Shown: positions 23,554-32,612, numbered from the stretch's first letter. The stretch is 64,000 nt of DNA from Paenibacillus arenilitoris (GCF_014705655.1 NZ_JACXIY010000023.1:1-64000); one strand, 5' to 3'. Made by a program: numbers and translations. Notes: generated by a model from the sequence alone, not told the origin.

Positions 23554-24828
23554 TCACGCCTCCTTTCGATCGCGCAAAAAGTAAATCGTATCCAGCTGAA
23601 CGCGCTCGGCCACCTTAACGATATCCGCCGTCGTAACGGCCAGCACCTGCTCAAGCAGCTGCTGGGCGCTCCTCTGCTTGCCGGTAAGCACGCTGTTGAA
23701 ATCGTAAGCGATCATTTCGTAAGCCGAGTCCTGCAGCTCGCGCAGATGGTTCGAAATCATCGCCTTCGTCTGATTCATCTCAAGCTCCGACAGCTTGCCT
23801 TGCTTCATGCTCTCCAGCTGCTCCTTGATAATCGCGACGGCGCGCTCGTAGTTGGCGAACTCGATGCCCGATTGAATCGTGCAAATTCCCTTATGGCCGT
23901 CCAGCCGCGACGCGGCGTAATAAGCCAGGCTTTCCTTCTCGCGGACGTTGAGAAACAGCTTGGAATGCGGATAGCCCCCCAGAATGCCGTTATACATGAG
24001 CGCGGCGGGATAAGCATCGTCGTCGTAACCGACGCCCGTACGGAGGCCCATGTTCAGCTTTCCTTGGCTCACGTCCATCCGTTCGGTCACTTGCTTCACC
24101 TCGCCGACGGGATGGTTTACGCCCGGCTTCGAATACGGCGAAGGCGTGCCCGGCTTCAGCTTGAACGCTTCGGTCACGAGCCGAGTAACCTCCTCGAGCG
24201 TCGTATCCCCGACGACGTAAAGATCGAGCGCCGCTTCCGAGAGCCATCGCTCGTAATGTCCTTGCAGCGACGAAGGCGAGATTTCGCCGATCCGTTCCAG
24301 CTGCCCGAGCGGGTGCAGCCGGTACGGCTCATCCGCGCACATCTCCTCCAGGCAGCGCTCCGCGGCGTAACGGATTTTATCGTTCACGATCGCCTCCAGC
24401 CGCTTTCTGAGTGTCGTCTTCTCGGCGTCGACGTACTTCGCGCGGAAGCCGCTCTCTTCGAGCAGAGGGTCGGTTACGACGTCGCCCAAAAACTGAAGCG
24501 ATGCGGCGAGCAGCGGCGTATTGGCGGATACGAAACGGTCGTTGATGATATCCATGCGAAATTGGACGATTTGGGAATCGCCTCTTTTGTATACGTCAAA
24601 TCCGAAGCCCGCTCCGTATAAATCGTCAAGCTTCTCCCGAAAGGCGATCGTCTCCGGCGTGTTCGCCGTTCCTCTTCTAAGCACGAACGGAATGAGGGCA
24701 ACCGGCGTCACCGTCGCTTCGTCCAGCGGCAATCCTGCAAACAGCGAAATGGCAAACGTTTTGAATCGTTTCGTCGGCAGCACATGCAGTCGGATGCGCT
24801 GCAGCTGCCCTCTCTCGAATTGGGTCAC
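23554..24828 (-). CDS. ymfF: M16 family protein YmfF, lacking the zinc motif
   Basis: 424-residue M16-fold protein. At the place where HxxEH should occur it reads LRRGTANTPETIAFREKLDDLYGAGF, so it has no zinc motif and is probably the non-catalytic partner of YmfH. GTG start with AAGGAG 8 nt upstream; 3-nt gap to ymfH. First gene of ymfF-ymfH-ymfI from a promoter at 24856-24884. Confidence 0.88.
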   Translation of the reverse strand: MTQFERGQLQRIRLHVLPTKRFKTFAISLFAGLPLDEATVTPVALIPFVLRRGTANTPETIAFREKLDDLYGAGFGFDVYKRGDSQIVQFRMDIINDRFVSANTPLLAASLQFLGDVVTDPLLEESGFRAKYVDAEKTTLRKRLEAIVNDKIRYAAERCLEEMCADEPYRLHPLGQLERIGEISPSSLQGHYERWLSEAALDLYVVGDTTLEEVTRLVTEAFKLKPGTPSPYSKPGVNHPVGEVKQVTERMDVSQGKLNMGLRTGVGYDDDAYPAALMYNGILGGYPHSKLFLNVREKESLAYYAASRLDGHKGICTIQSGIEFANYERAVAIIKEQLESMKQGKLSELEMNQTKAMISNHLRELQDSAYEMIAYDFNSVLTGKQRSAQQLLEQVLAVTTADIVKVAERVQLDTIYFLRDRKEA

Positions 24829-24855
24829 TCGGTTTGCTCCTTCCTGGCGGCTCGA

Positions 24856-24884
24856 TATATAAGTAAATCTATTCCAGTTGTCAA
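24856..24884 (-). promoter_or_regulatory. SigA promoter of ymfF-ymfH-ymfI
   Basis: TTGACA-N17-TATATA on the minus strand, about 30 nt upstream of ymfF. Confidence 0.8.
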
Positions 24885-24918
24885 GTCTCTATACCATTCT
24901 AACCTATCGGAAATGGAA

Positions 24919-24957
24919 GAAGCAACCACTGCTGCCCTTGGCAGAAACGGCTGCTTC
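24919..24957 (-). terminator. Possible terminator of sleB
   Basis: Imperfect inverted repeat with GAAGCA/TGCTTC outer arms and CTGCC/GGCAG inner arms, 20 nt after the sleB stop. No long T run. Confidence 0.4.
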
Positions 24958-24976
24958 CTATCTTTAAACTCGTATG

Positions 24977-25744
24977 CTACATGCAGAAAATGTGCTTGCC
25001 GATCGTCTTGATCTGGGTCCGGGTCCATATCCATTTCGACGTTGCCGTATCGGGGTTGAAATAGTAGAGGCAGCCGCCCGACGGATCCCAGCCGTTAATC
25101 GCGTCCTCTACCGCTTCGCGCGCCTTCTCGTTCGGCGTCAGCCATATTTGTCCGTCCGCAACGGCCGTGAATGCGCCAGGCTGAAAAATAACGCCGTAAA
25201 TCGTGTTCGGAAAGCTTTGCGATTTCAACCGGTTAATAATGACGGCCGCAACGGCGACTTGTCCTTCGTACGGCTCGCCCCGCGCTTCCCCGTAAACGGC
25301 GTTGGCCATGATGCGCAGATCGTTATCCGACAAGCCGAGCCGGTTCGACTTGGCGATCGAAGAGTCCGAGCTTCCTCCGCCTCCGCCGCTTGAGCCCGGA
25401 TTGTTCGTCGTCGGTGCGGTCGGTCTCCACGACTTCGTCGCTTCCCATAGCTTAAGCTTCGTCTTGGCGCCGACGACGCCGTCCGATTTCAATCCGAACT
25501 TCCATTGAAACCAAGTGACCGCGTTGCGGGTCTCCCTGCCGAATTGGCCGTCGATTTTCCCTTTGAAATAACCAAGGTGCGTCAGCCGTCCTTGAAGTTC
25601 GTATACATCGTTGCCTGATGAGCCTTCCTTTAACGTCGCGTTGCTGAACGTTTCGGCCGCTTCCCGTCCGCCGTGCAGCAGCGAGAAGGATCCGAACAGC
25701 AGCAGCACGATAATCGAGGTCACCGCTATCAACCGTTTTTTCAT
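24977..25744 (-). CDS. sleB: Spore cortex-lytic enzyme SleB
   Basis: 255-residue germination-specific lytic transglycosylase that degrades spore cortex. A signal peptide (KKRLIAVTSIIVLLLFGSF) is followed by a peptidoglycan-binding repeat domain (about 40-100, YELQGRLTHLGYFKGKIDGQFG), a Gly/Ser linker and the SleB/CwlJ catalytic domain (about 130-255), with Glu in VYGEARGE. The ATG at 25744 is chosen; ATG at 25765 is possible. Longer readings would start upstream of the SigG promoter at 25804-25834. No ypeB follows it here, unlike in Bacillus. Confidence 0.92.
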   Translation of the reverse strand: MKKRLIAVTSIIVLLLFGSFSLLHGGREAAETFSNATLKEGSSGNDVYELQGRLTHLGYFKGKIDGQFGRETRNAVTWFQWKFGLKSDGVVGAKTKLKLWEATKSWRPTAPTTNNPGSSGGGGGSSDSSIAKSNRLGLSDNDLRIMANAVYGEARGEPYEGQVAVAAVIINRLKSQSFPNTIYGVIFQPGAFTAVADGQIWLTPNEKAREAVEDAINGWDPSGGCLYYFNPDTATSKWIWTRTQIKTIGKHIFCM

Positions 25745-25803
25745 GAAGGGATCTGCCTTTCTCATGCAAGTTCGTACGCCTGATAGTAGGCGTCGTCTAC
25801 CTG

Positions 25804-25834
25804 TAGTATGAGAAAGTGCTCCCGCTTCTATGCA
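25804..25834 (-). promoter_or_regulatory. SigG promoter of sleB
   Basis: TGCATA-N18-CATACTA on the minus strand matches the forespore SigF/SigG consensus (TGMATA and CATAMTA) at every position. sleB is SigG-dependent in B. subtilis. Confidence 0.8.
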
Positions 25835-25838
25835 CAAT

Positions 25839-25872
25839 CTCCCGATGCGGGCAAACCCCGTAAAATCAGGAG
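25839..25872 (-). terminator. Hairpin over the spoIIIE stop codon
   Basis: Two stacked stems (arms CTCCCGAT with ATCAGGAG, then GCGGG with CCCCGT) span the stop codon of spoIIIE. No T run follows, so it may be a weak terminator or a 3' stabiliser. Confidence 0.35.
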
Positions 25873-28541
25873 CTTATCCGGCCGGCCTGAAACTGCTCGA
25901 TCGTAATGAGAACTTCGCGCGGTTTGCTTCCTTCGTACGGACCGACGACGGAGCGCGCTTCCATCTGATCGATCAGCCGGGCCGCTCTCGTATAGCCTAT
26001 TCTCATTCTGCGCTGGAGCAGCGATACCGAAGCTTGCTTCGCTTCGACGATTATTTGGACCGCCTGATCGTACAGCTCGTCGAGATCGTCGTCGCCCTCC
26101 GCGGTTTCTTCCTCCACCTCGGGCACTAAATCTTCTTTGTATTCGGCTTCGGCTTGATCCCTCGCGTAATTGACGAGCGTCTCCACCTCCTGGTCGGACA
26201 GGAAAGCGCCCTGGACCCGGATCGGCTTGGACATACCTACGGGCAGGAACAGCATGTCCCCGCGGCCGAGCAGCTTCTCCGCGCCGGCCATGTCGAGAAT
26301 CGTCCGCGAATCGACTTGCGAGGATACCCCGAAGGCGATCCTGGACGGGATATTCGCTTTGATAACGCCCGTAATAACGTCGACGGACGGCCTTTGCGTC
26401 GCAATAATAAGGTGAATGCCCGCCGCGCGCGCCATCTGGGCCAGCCTCGCGATCGAATCCTCGACGTCGTTCGCCGCGACCATCATCAAATCCGCAAGCT
26501 CGTCCACGATAACGACGATATACGGAAGCACGGCGGCCGGATTGTCGGCCATGAGCGCGTTGTAACCTTCGATATTCCGCGTTGCCGATTTCGAGAACAA
26601 TTCGTAGCGCTTCTCCATCTCGACGACGATTTTTTTGAGCGCGAGCGAAGCGCGCCTCGGATCGGTCACGACGGGCGCGAGAAGATGCGGAATACCGTTG
26701 TATACGTTCAATTCGACCATCTTGGGGTCGATCATCAGAAATTTAACTTCGTCGGGAGCCGCTTTGTACAAGATGCTCGTTATGATCCCGTTAATGCAGA
26801 CGGATTTGCCGGAGCCGGTGGCGCCGGCAACGAGCAGATGGGGCATCTTGGCCAAATTGCCGACGATGGTTTGACCCGATATGTCCCTGCCGAACGCGAT
26901 GGACAACTTCGAAGAAGCGTTCTGGAACGTCGCCGTCTCCATCACTTCCCGCATCGTAACGACCGACACTTCCATGTTCGGCACCTCGATGCCGATCGCC
27001 GACTTGCCCGGAATGGGAGCTTCCATCCGAACGTCCTTTGCCGCCAACGCCAGCGCGATATCGTCCGTAAGTCCGACGATGCGGCTTACCTTAACGCCGG
27101 TCGCCGGCTGCACCTCATACCTGGTGACCGCCGGCCCGCGAACGACGTCGAGCACTTTCGCGCGAACGCCGAAGCTTTCCAGCGTCGCCTCCAGCTTTCT
27201 TTTGGAGTCGTACATATCGGTGGCGTCCGATCCTTTGCCCAACGGATTCGGCTTATTGAGCAAGGAGAACGGCGGCAGCAAATACGGCTTCGAAGCTCCA
27301 ATGCTTCCCTCCGCTTCCGATGCCGGCTTCCTTGCGGCTTGCTCCGAGGCTTCTCCCGTCTCCAGCGCATCCGAGCCATCGACTTCCCCTCGATCGGTTG
27401 GGTCGATATCCCTGGGATAACCATCTTCATCTTCCGTTTCATCCGTCTCTTCCGCCATTTGCGGATCGAAATCGGTAAGCGCGCTGTCGTCGGCGTCCAA
27501 CGTACCGAGCTCGCCGGGAATAACCGAATCGGCGCGATCGTCCGGGCCGTCATCCTCCCAAGGAGCGCGCTCGTCCTGCGCGGCTTGGCCGGGATGGACC
27601 GTATCGCCCAAATCGACGCCGGACTTCTCCCAAGCCGGCTCGCCCGGCTGCCTGGACGGGCTGCCGTTTCCTCTGGAATGCTCGTCTTCTGGTTCAAGCA
27701 CCCACTCGTCGTCCTCGTTATCCGCATCGTCCGGCACCTGCTGCCTCGCCTCCTGCTTCCAGGAGAAGAAGAGCGATCTTCGCCTTCTCGGAGGCGGAGC
27801 GACGTAGACGTCGTCATCGTCGTCCATCGTATCGTCGTCGTAATCGGCCGCTCCTCCGCTCGGGCCCGCATTCGCTGCCGCCGTTCTAGCGGACGCTCTT
27901 GCGGATGCGCGGTTCGTCCATTTCGCCCCGAGCAGCTTGAAGACGCGAACGGCTCTGACGCTGACGATTCTGCCCAGCTCAACGTAGGATTTGCCGGTCA
28001 TCAACATAATGGCGATGGCAAACATAACGAACATGATGAGCTTCGCGCCATAATAACCGAATAAAGAAAAGAACAAGGAATATTGCACGGCTCCGACGTA
28101 GCCGCCGCTAATCTGTTTATCCCGTATCGGCACGTCGTTCTCGGGCGTGACGGATATTAACGACAATCTTAAATCGCTGCTAAGCTGGTTTAAGATGAGG
28201 CCTCCCGACAACTCGGACGTTGGGCCGAGCTTCCGATCGATCTCGGAGATCGAGCTCATCAAGGTAAAAGCCAACACCAAAATAAGCAAGCCTGTCCGCT
28301 TATTCGTCCATCCGCGCGGCCAAGCTCGCTTAATCATGACGGCAAGCCCTATGAAGATGCCGACCAGTGCCAGAACGAAATAAAATTTGCCCAGGACGAG
28401 ACCGAACAGCTTCGATAACGATCGGCCAACCGCCGCTTCACCCGAAAGCGCGATAATGGAAATCGTAATGAGCAGAATGCCGTAAACCTCATATTTTAAA
28501 GTAGCTCCGATTGATTTCTTACGTCTTCTTCTCTTTGCCAA
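25866..28541 (-). CDS. spoIIIE: DNA translocase SpoIIIE/FtsK
   Basis: 891-residue septal DNA pump that moves the chromosome into the forespore and clears trapped DNA. Four N-terminal transmembrane helices (about 20-170) precede an unusually acidic, low-complexity linker (about 210-430, with a DDDDTMDDDDD run). The motor domain has Walker A GATGSGKS and Walker B VIVDELADLMM, and a C-terminal gamma winged helix (about 830-891, LLQRRMRIGYTRAARLIDQME) reads SRS/KOPS-type sequences. TTG at 28541 gives M-A-K-R-R as in Bacillus, with AGAGGTG 6 nt upstream. Confidence 0.95.
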   Translation of the reverse strand: MAKRRRRKKSIGATLKYEVYGILLITISIIALSGEAAVGRSLSKLFGLVLGKFYFVLALVGIFIGLAVMIKRAWPRGWTNKRTGLLILVLAFTLMSSISEIDRKLGPTSELSGGLILNQLSSDLRLSLISVTPENDVPIRDKQISGGYVGAVQYSLFFSLFGYYGAKLIMFVMFAIAIMLMTGKSYVELGRIVSVRAVRVFKLLGAKWTNRASARASARTAAANAGPSGGAADYDDDTMDDDDDVYVAPPPRRRRSLFFSWKQEARQQVPDDADNEDDEWVLEPEDEHSRGNGSPSRQPGEPAWEKSGVDLGDTVHPGQAAQDERAPWEDDGPDDRADSVIPGELGTLDADDSALTDFDPQMAEETDETEDEDGYPRDIDPTDRGEVDGSDALETGEASEQAARKPASEAEGSIGASKPYLLPPFSLLNKPNPLGKGSDATDMYDSKRKLEATLESFGVRAKVLDVVRGPAVTRYEVQPATGVKVSRIVGLTDDIALALAAKDVRMEAPIPGKSAIGIEVPNMEVSVVTMREVMETATFQNASSKLSIAFGRDISGQTIVGNLAKMPHLLVAGATGSGKSVCINGIITSILYKAAPDEVKFLMIDPKMVELNVYNGIPHLLAPVVTDPRRASLALKKIVVEMEKRYELFSKSATRNIEGYNALMADNPAAVLPYIVVIVDELADLMMVAANDVEDSIARLAQMARAAGIHLIIATQRPSVDVITGVIKANIPSRIAFGVSSQVDSRTILDMAGAEKLLGRGDMLFLPVGMSKPIRVQGAFLSDQEVETLVNYARDQAEAEYKEDLVPEVEEETAEGDDDLDELYDQAVQIIVEAKQASVSLLQRRMRIGYTRAARLIDQMEARSVVGPYEGSKPREVLITIEQFQAGRISS

Positions 28542-28562
28542 ATCAGTCACCTCTGGTAAAAC

Positions 28563-28571
28563 ATTATACCA
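28563..28571 (-). promoter_or_regulatory. Extended -10 promoter of spoIIIE
   Basis: TGG-TATAAT on the minus strand (TGn plus consensus -10), 22 nt upstream of spoIIIE. No good -35 is present at the right spacing. Confidence 0.5.
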
Positions 28572-28610
28572 TAGGTGGACAAATGTTCCTATGAGACATA
28601 GGTACGAACA

Positions 28611-28835
28611 TCAGTTTGGCGTCGAACGATAACTGACGAGCGTACCCGGCGTCAAATTCGGATTCAAATAATCGTCAAGACTGCAGTCGAGCAGCCGCAC
28701 GATTTTGCCGATTCCGGGAGCGACGGGCGTAACCTGCATTTTGATGCCGTGCGCGTAAACTTCTTGCGGCGCCTCCGCTTTCTCGTGAATACCGTCGAGA
28801 ACGAGCTCGAGGGGCATATTCGTATACAAGGTCAT
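28611..28835 (-). CDS. ylzJ: YlzJ-like small protein
   Basis: 74-residue protein of the YlzJ-like family, found after tepA in Bacillus too. No transmembrane segment, no cysteine clusters beyond one Cys in LLDCSLDDYLNP. Function unknown. Its ATG overlaps the tepA TGA (ATGA), so the two are cotranslated. Confidence 0.82.
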   Translation of the reverse strand: MTLYTNMPLELVLDGIHEKAEAPQEVYAHGIKMQVTPVAPGIGKIVRLLDCSLDDYLNPNLTPGTLVSYRSTPN

Positions 28836-29581
28836 ACCGGGCTCACCGCCAGCTTCGACTGCTTATGCGCTTCTATGCGCATATTCAGCTCGCGAATCGC
28901 TTCGCCCAAACCGCCGACCCTGTCGATCAATCCGTGCTTGACCGCATCCGCGCCGATTACCGTCGTACCGATATCCCTCGTCAGCTCGCCCGTCTTGAAC
29001 ATTAAATCTTTGAAGGTCTGTTCGGTCACGTTCGAGTGGGCCGTCACGAACCGGACGACGCGCTCCTGCATTTTGTCCAAATATTCGAACGTCTGCGGCA
29101 CGCCTATGACAAGACCGTTCAAGCGGATCGGATGAATCGTCATCGTAGCCGTCTCCGCGATAAACGACAAATTGCCCGCCACCGCGATCGGAACGCCGAT
29201 CGAATGGCCGCCGCCGAGAACAAGCGTGACCGTCGGCTTGGATAAGGAAGAAATCATTTCGGCAATCGCCAGACCCGCTTCGACGTCGCCGCCGACCGTG
29301 TTCAGCACGATAAGCACGCCCTCGATTTTCGGATTTTGTTCCGCCGCCACCAGCTGAGGGATAAGATGCTCGTACTTCGTCGTTTTATTTTGCGGCGGCA
29401 GAACAAGATGCCCTTCCACCTGCCCGATGATCGTCATGCAAAAAATGTTCGATTCGGCCGGCGCGGGCGTCGCCGTCTGGCCGAGCTGCTGAATCGTCTC
29501 GACGACGTTGCCCGTCTTCCTCTTCTCGTCCGCGCCCGGTTCTTGCTGCTCGGATGTCATTCCGTTTCTTGTTTGCCACAT
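28832..29581 (-). CDS. tepA: ClpP-like translocation-enhancing protease TepA
   Basis: 249-residue member of the ClpP/crotonase-fold serine peptidase family. GGGHSIGVPIAV carries the nucleophile Ser, MTIHPIRL the His. B. subtilis TepA assists export of pre-proteins and signal peptide breakdown. Start is uncertain: ATG 29581 (GAGGGGG 12 nt upstream) is chosen; ATG at 29602 or 29560 are alternatives. Coupled to ylzJ downstream. Confidence 0.88.
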   Translation of the reverse strand: MWQTRNGMTSEQQEPGADEKRKTGNVVETIQQLGQTATPAPAESNIFCMTIIGQVEGHLVLPPQNKTTKYEHLIPQLVAAEQNPKIEGVLIVLNTVGGDVEAGLAIAEMISSLSKPTVTLVLGGGHSIGVPIAVAGNLSFIAETATMTIHPIRLNGLVIGVPQTFEYLDKMQERVVRFVTAHSNVTEQTFKDLMFKTGELTRDIGTTVIGADAVKHGLIDRVGGLGEAIRELNMRIEAHKQSKLAVSPV

Positions 29582-29696
29582 GATGTATAGGATCCCCCTC
29601 ATTCAAGCGTAACGACCGCCGCTTCGCAATAGTTAAAATACAGCTTGTCATAGTATGGAGTCGGGGGCTGAATTTATTCGGAACATTTGATTGCAT

Positions 29697-29752
29697 AAAA
29701 AAAAGGATCGCTTGTATCCGCTGCGGCATGCGCGGTTGCGACAAGCGATCCT
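29697..29752 (-). terminator. Terminator of rnjB
   Basis: 12-bp perfect stem AGGATCGCTTGT/ACAAGCGATCCT with a 25-nt loop, followed on the minus strand by eight T. Confidence 0.92.
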
Positions 29753-29773
29753 CATTCATTTCGTGATTGGGGG

Positions 29774-31453
29774 TTATACTTCCATAATGATTGGCAAAAT
29801 CATCGGACGTCGGCGGGTCTGCTCGTACAAGAAGCGTCCCAGTGCGTCTTTTACGTTCGTCTTCAGCGAGGCCCACTCGTTCACCTTATCGTTCATTAGC
29901 CGGTTCAGCGTTGAAGTTACGATCCGGTTCGCTTCGTCCAGCAAGCCTTCGGACTCGCGCACGTACACGAAGCCGCGCGAGATGATGTCCGGTCCGGACA
30001 CGATGGCGCCGTCCTGCTTGCTGAGCGTGACTACAACGACCAGGATGCCGTCCTGCGACAGCAGCTTGCGGTCGCGCAAGACGATATTGCCGACGTCTCC
30101 TACGCCAAGCCCGTCGATCAGGACGTTGCCGGCCTGCACCTTCGCGCCTTTGCGTGCGCTTCCGTTCTGGAACTCGACCGTATCGCCGTTATCGACGATA
30201 AATATGTTCTCGCGGTCGATGCCAATCGATTCGCCGAGCCTGCCGTGCTGACGCAGCATCCTGTACTCGCCGTGAATCGGAATAAAATATTTCGGCTTAA
30301 TCAAATTAAGCATGAGCTTCAATTCTTCCTGACTGCCGTGACCGGATACGTGCACGCCCGAGACGGAACCGTTGCCGTAGATAACGTTGGCGCCAAGGCG
30401 GAACAGCTCGTCGACCGTGCGGCCAACGTAGCGTTCGTTGCCCGGAATCGGCGTCGCGGCGATGATGACCGTATCGCCAGGCAAAATGTCGACCTTGCGG
30501 TGCGTCGAGCGCGCCATTCTCGTTAGCGCCGACATCGGCTCGCCCTGACTGCCTGTACATAAAATGACCACGCGATCGGCCGCCAGCTTGTTTACTTCCT
30601 CCGGCTCGATGATCATGCCCTCCGGAATGTTCAAGTAACCGAGATCGGAAGCGATGCCGACGACGTTAACCATGCTTCGTCCGACGACGGCAATTTTGCG
30701 GCGGGTTGCGATCGCGGCATTGATGATTTGTTGAATCCGATGCACGTTGGACGCGAACGTCGCGACCACGACGCGTTGCGACGATTTGCGGAAAATGTCT
30801 TCCAGGTTGTCGCCCACCTGCGCTTCGGACGGCGTAAAGCCCGGGCGTTCCGCGTTCGTGCTGTCCGATAGCAGCGCCAGTACGCCGCGTTTGCCGATTT
30901 CGGCGATCCGCTGCAGGTCGGCGAACTGATCGTTGACCGGCGTATGGTCGAACTTAAAGTCCCCCGTATGGACGACCGTTCCTTCAGGCGTGTCGAGGCA
31001 TACGCCGACCGAATCGGGAATGCTGTGGTTCGTCTTGAAGAAAGAGGCGCGAATCGATCCGAGCTGAATTTCGGAATCCGCGTTGATGAGAATCCGTTTC
31101 GTTTCGCCGAGCAAGCTCGCTTCCTTCAATTTCCCTTCGATTAGACCAAGCGTCAGCTTTGTCGCGTAGATGGGAACGTTTAAATTTTTGAGTACGTACG
31201 GCAATCCGCCGATATGGTCCTCGTGTCCGTGCGTAATGATGATCCCGCGCACTTTGTCGCGGTTTTCGGTTAAGTACGAAATATCCGGAATGACGATATC
31301 GATTCCGAGCATATCCTCTTCCGGGAACTTCAATCCCGAGTCGACAACGACGATGTCGTTGTTGTGCTGAATGACGTACATGTTTTTTCCGATCTCGCCT
31401 ACTCCGCCAAGCGCGAATACGAGCAGCTTATCCTGGTTGTTCTTTTTAGACAA
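29774..31453 (-). CDS. rnjB: Ribonuclease J (RnjB position)
   Basis: 559-residue metallo-beta-lactamase RNase J with endo- and 5'-3' exonuclease activity. The metal site is HGHEDHIGG (HxHxDH), further motifs are VHTGDFKFD and SGHGSQEEL within the beta-CASP domain, and the C-terminal domain is complete. TTG start with AAGGAGG upstream. Position next to dapA and tepA equals rnjB (ymfA) in B. subtilis, but without a second paralogue to compare, J1 versus J2 cannot be told. Own promoter and leader with a hairpin at 31547-31572. Confidence 0.93.
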   Translation of the reverse strand: MSKKNNQDKLLVFALGGVGEIGKNMYVIQHNNDIVVVDSGLKFPEEDMLGIDIVIPDISYLTENRDKVRGIIITHGHEDHIGGLPYVLKNLNVPIYATKLTLGLIEGKLKEASLLGETKRILINADSEIQLGSIRASFFKTNHSIPDSVGVCLDTPEGTVVHTGDFKFDHTPVNDQFADLQRIAEIGKRGVLALLSDSTNAERPGFTPSEAQVGDNLEDIFRKSSQRVVVATFASNVHRIQQIINAAIATRRKIAVVGRSMVNVVGIASDLGYLNIPEGMIIEPEEVNKLAADRVVILCTGSQGEPMSALTRMARSTHRKVDILPGDTVIIAATPIPGNERYVGRTVDELFRLGANVIYGNGSVSGVHVSGHGSQEELKLMLNLIKPKYFIPIHGEYRMLRQHGRLGESIGIDRENIFIVDNGDTVEFQNGSARKGAKVQAGNVLIDGLGVGDVGNIVLRDRKLLSQDGILVVVVTLSKQDGAIVSGPDIISRGFVYVRESEGLLDEANRIVTSTLNRLMNDKVNEWASLKTNVKDALGRFLYEQTRRRPMILPIIMEV

Positions 31454-31546
31454 GTGTATCTTGACCTCCTTATATGATTACAGAGCAATTGCTGCCCCGT
31501 TAATTCCATTCGCTAATCGCTATTGTTCTTCGTTCCGATGTGCTGA

Positions 31547-31572
31547 AAACGCCGGATGCCGCTCCGGCGCTT
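31547..31572 (-). promoter_or_regulatory. GC-rich hairpin in the rnjB leader
   Basis: 10-bp stem (AAGCGCCGGA with TCCGGCGTTT, one G-U) with a 6-nt loop, ending in TTTT. It lies between the rnjB promoter (31616-31645) and start codon; may be an attenuator or a 5' structure recognised by the RNase itself. Confidence 0.5.
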
Positions 31573-31615
31573 TGTTCCATTGCTAAATATTTGCCGCACC
31601 CAATCACTTGAACCC

Positions 31616-31645
31616 ATTATACATGAAGAAAAAGATGGAATACAA
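31616..31645 (-). promoter_or_regulatory. SigA promoter of rnjB
   Basis: TTGTAT-N18-TATAAT on the minus strand, giving a leader of roughly 155 nt. Confidence 0.75.
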
Positions 31646-31682
31646 GTGAAACCCGATAAGCCGTTACCGGATAGGCTTCCCC

Positions 31683-31712
31683 AAAAAATAAAACCGATGC
31701 TGGATGCACCGG
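31683..31712 (-). terminator. Terminator of dapG-dapA
   Basis: 7-bp stem CCGGTGC/GCATCGG (one G-U) with a 5-nt loop, followed by TTTTATTTTTT on the minus strand, 25 nt after dapA. Confidence 0.75.
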
Positions 31713-31736
31713 CTGCAATCAACGATTCGCGTATGA

Positions 31737-32612
31737 TTACAAAATCAACTCGCGCAAAAATGCGGCTTCCGCTTCGTTTACCGTGACGAGCGGCAGTCTT
31801 ACTCCGCCAACCGGAAATCCCTTCAGGCCGAGGGCGTATTTCACGGCTACCGGATTCGGAACGGGATGCGGGCAGTAGAACAGGCCTTTGAACACCGGGA
31901 AGCATTCGCCGTTCAGCTTGGCGGCCTCCTGCACCTTGCCGTTCAGGTAAGCGTTGATTAGGTTTTTCATCTCTGCGCCGATAATATGGCTGGCCACGCT
32001 GACGATGCCGTATGCGCCAACGGCAAGCGAAGTCAAGGTGGCGCTGTCGTCGCCGCTGTACACCTTGAATCCATCCGGGGCTTCGCTAATAATTTGCGTA
32101 AGCTGATCCGAGTTCGCGCAATCCTTGGTCGCGACGACGTTGTCGATCTGGGCGAGACGAAGCGTGGTCTGCGCGGAAATATTAACCCCCGTGCGTCCTT
32201 CGACGTTGTACAGGATGACCGGCAGCTTTGTCGATTCCGCGATCGCTTTGAAATGCTGGTACAGCCCTTCCTGATTCGGGCGGTTATAATAAGGTGCGAC
32301 CAGCAGCACGCCGTCGACGCCGGCCGCCTCCGCCTCCTTGGTCAAATGGATGGAATGGGCCGTGTTATTGCTGCCCGTACCGGCAATAATTTTGCAACGG
32401 CCATTCGCGTGCTTGACGGCGAATCGGAACAGCTCCAGCTTCTCTTCGTCCGACAGCGTCGGCGATTCGCCGGTCGTTCCGGAAACCACTAGACTGTCGC
32501 TTTGCTGATCCTCTATCAAATAATCGATCAACCGGCCCGTCGTAGGCCAATCGATCCGACCATCCGCATCGAATGGCGTTACCATCGCGGTAATCAATCT
32601 TCCAAATTCCAT
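31737..32612 (-). CDS. dapA: 4-hydroxy-tetrahydrodipicolinate synthase
   Basis: 291-residue class I aldolase that condenses aspartate semialdehyde with pyruvate, the first step specific to lysine, diaminopimelate and dipicolinate. Schiff-base Lys in VVATKDCANS, Tyr in ILYNVEGRTG, and the pyruvate-binding SGTTGESPTLS. ATG at 32612 with AGGAGG 7 nt upstream; earlier in-frame starts lie inside dapG's intergenic region and add unconserved residues. Follows dapG by 28 nt. Confidence 0.96.
   Translation of the reverse strand: MEFGRLITAMVTPFDADGRIDWPTTGRLIDYLIEDQQSDSLVVSGTTGESPTLSDEEKLELFRFAVKHANGRCKIIAGTGSNNTAHSIHLTKEAEAAGVDGVLLVAPYYNRPNQEGLYQHFKAIAESTKLPVILYNVEGRTGVNISAQTTLRLAQIDNVVATKDCANSDQLTQIISEAPDGFKVYSGDDSATLTSLAVGAYGIVSVASHIIGAEMKNLINAYLNGKVQEAAKLNGECFPVFKGLFYCPHPVPNPVAVKYALGLKGFPVGGVRLPLVTVNEAEAAFLRELIL

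Noticed and set aside
26154..28064. A 636-codon open frame on the + strand
   Set aside because: Antisense shadow of spoIIIE; composition mirrors the acidic linker and motor domain.
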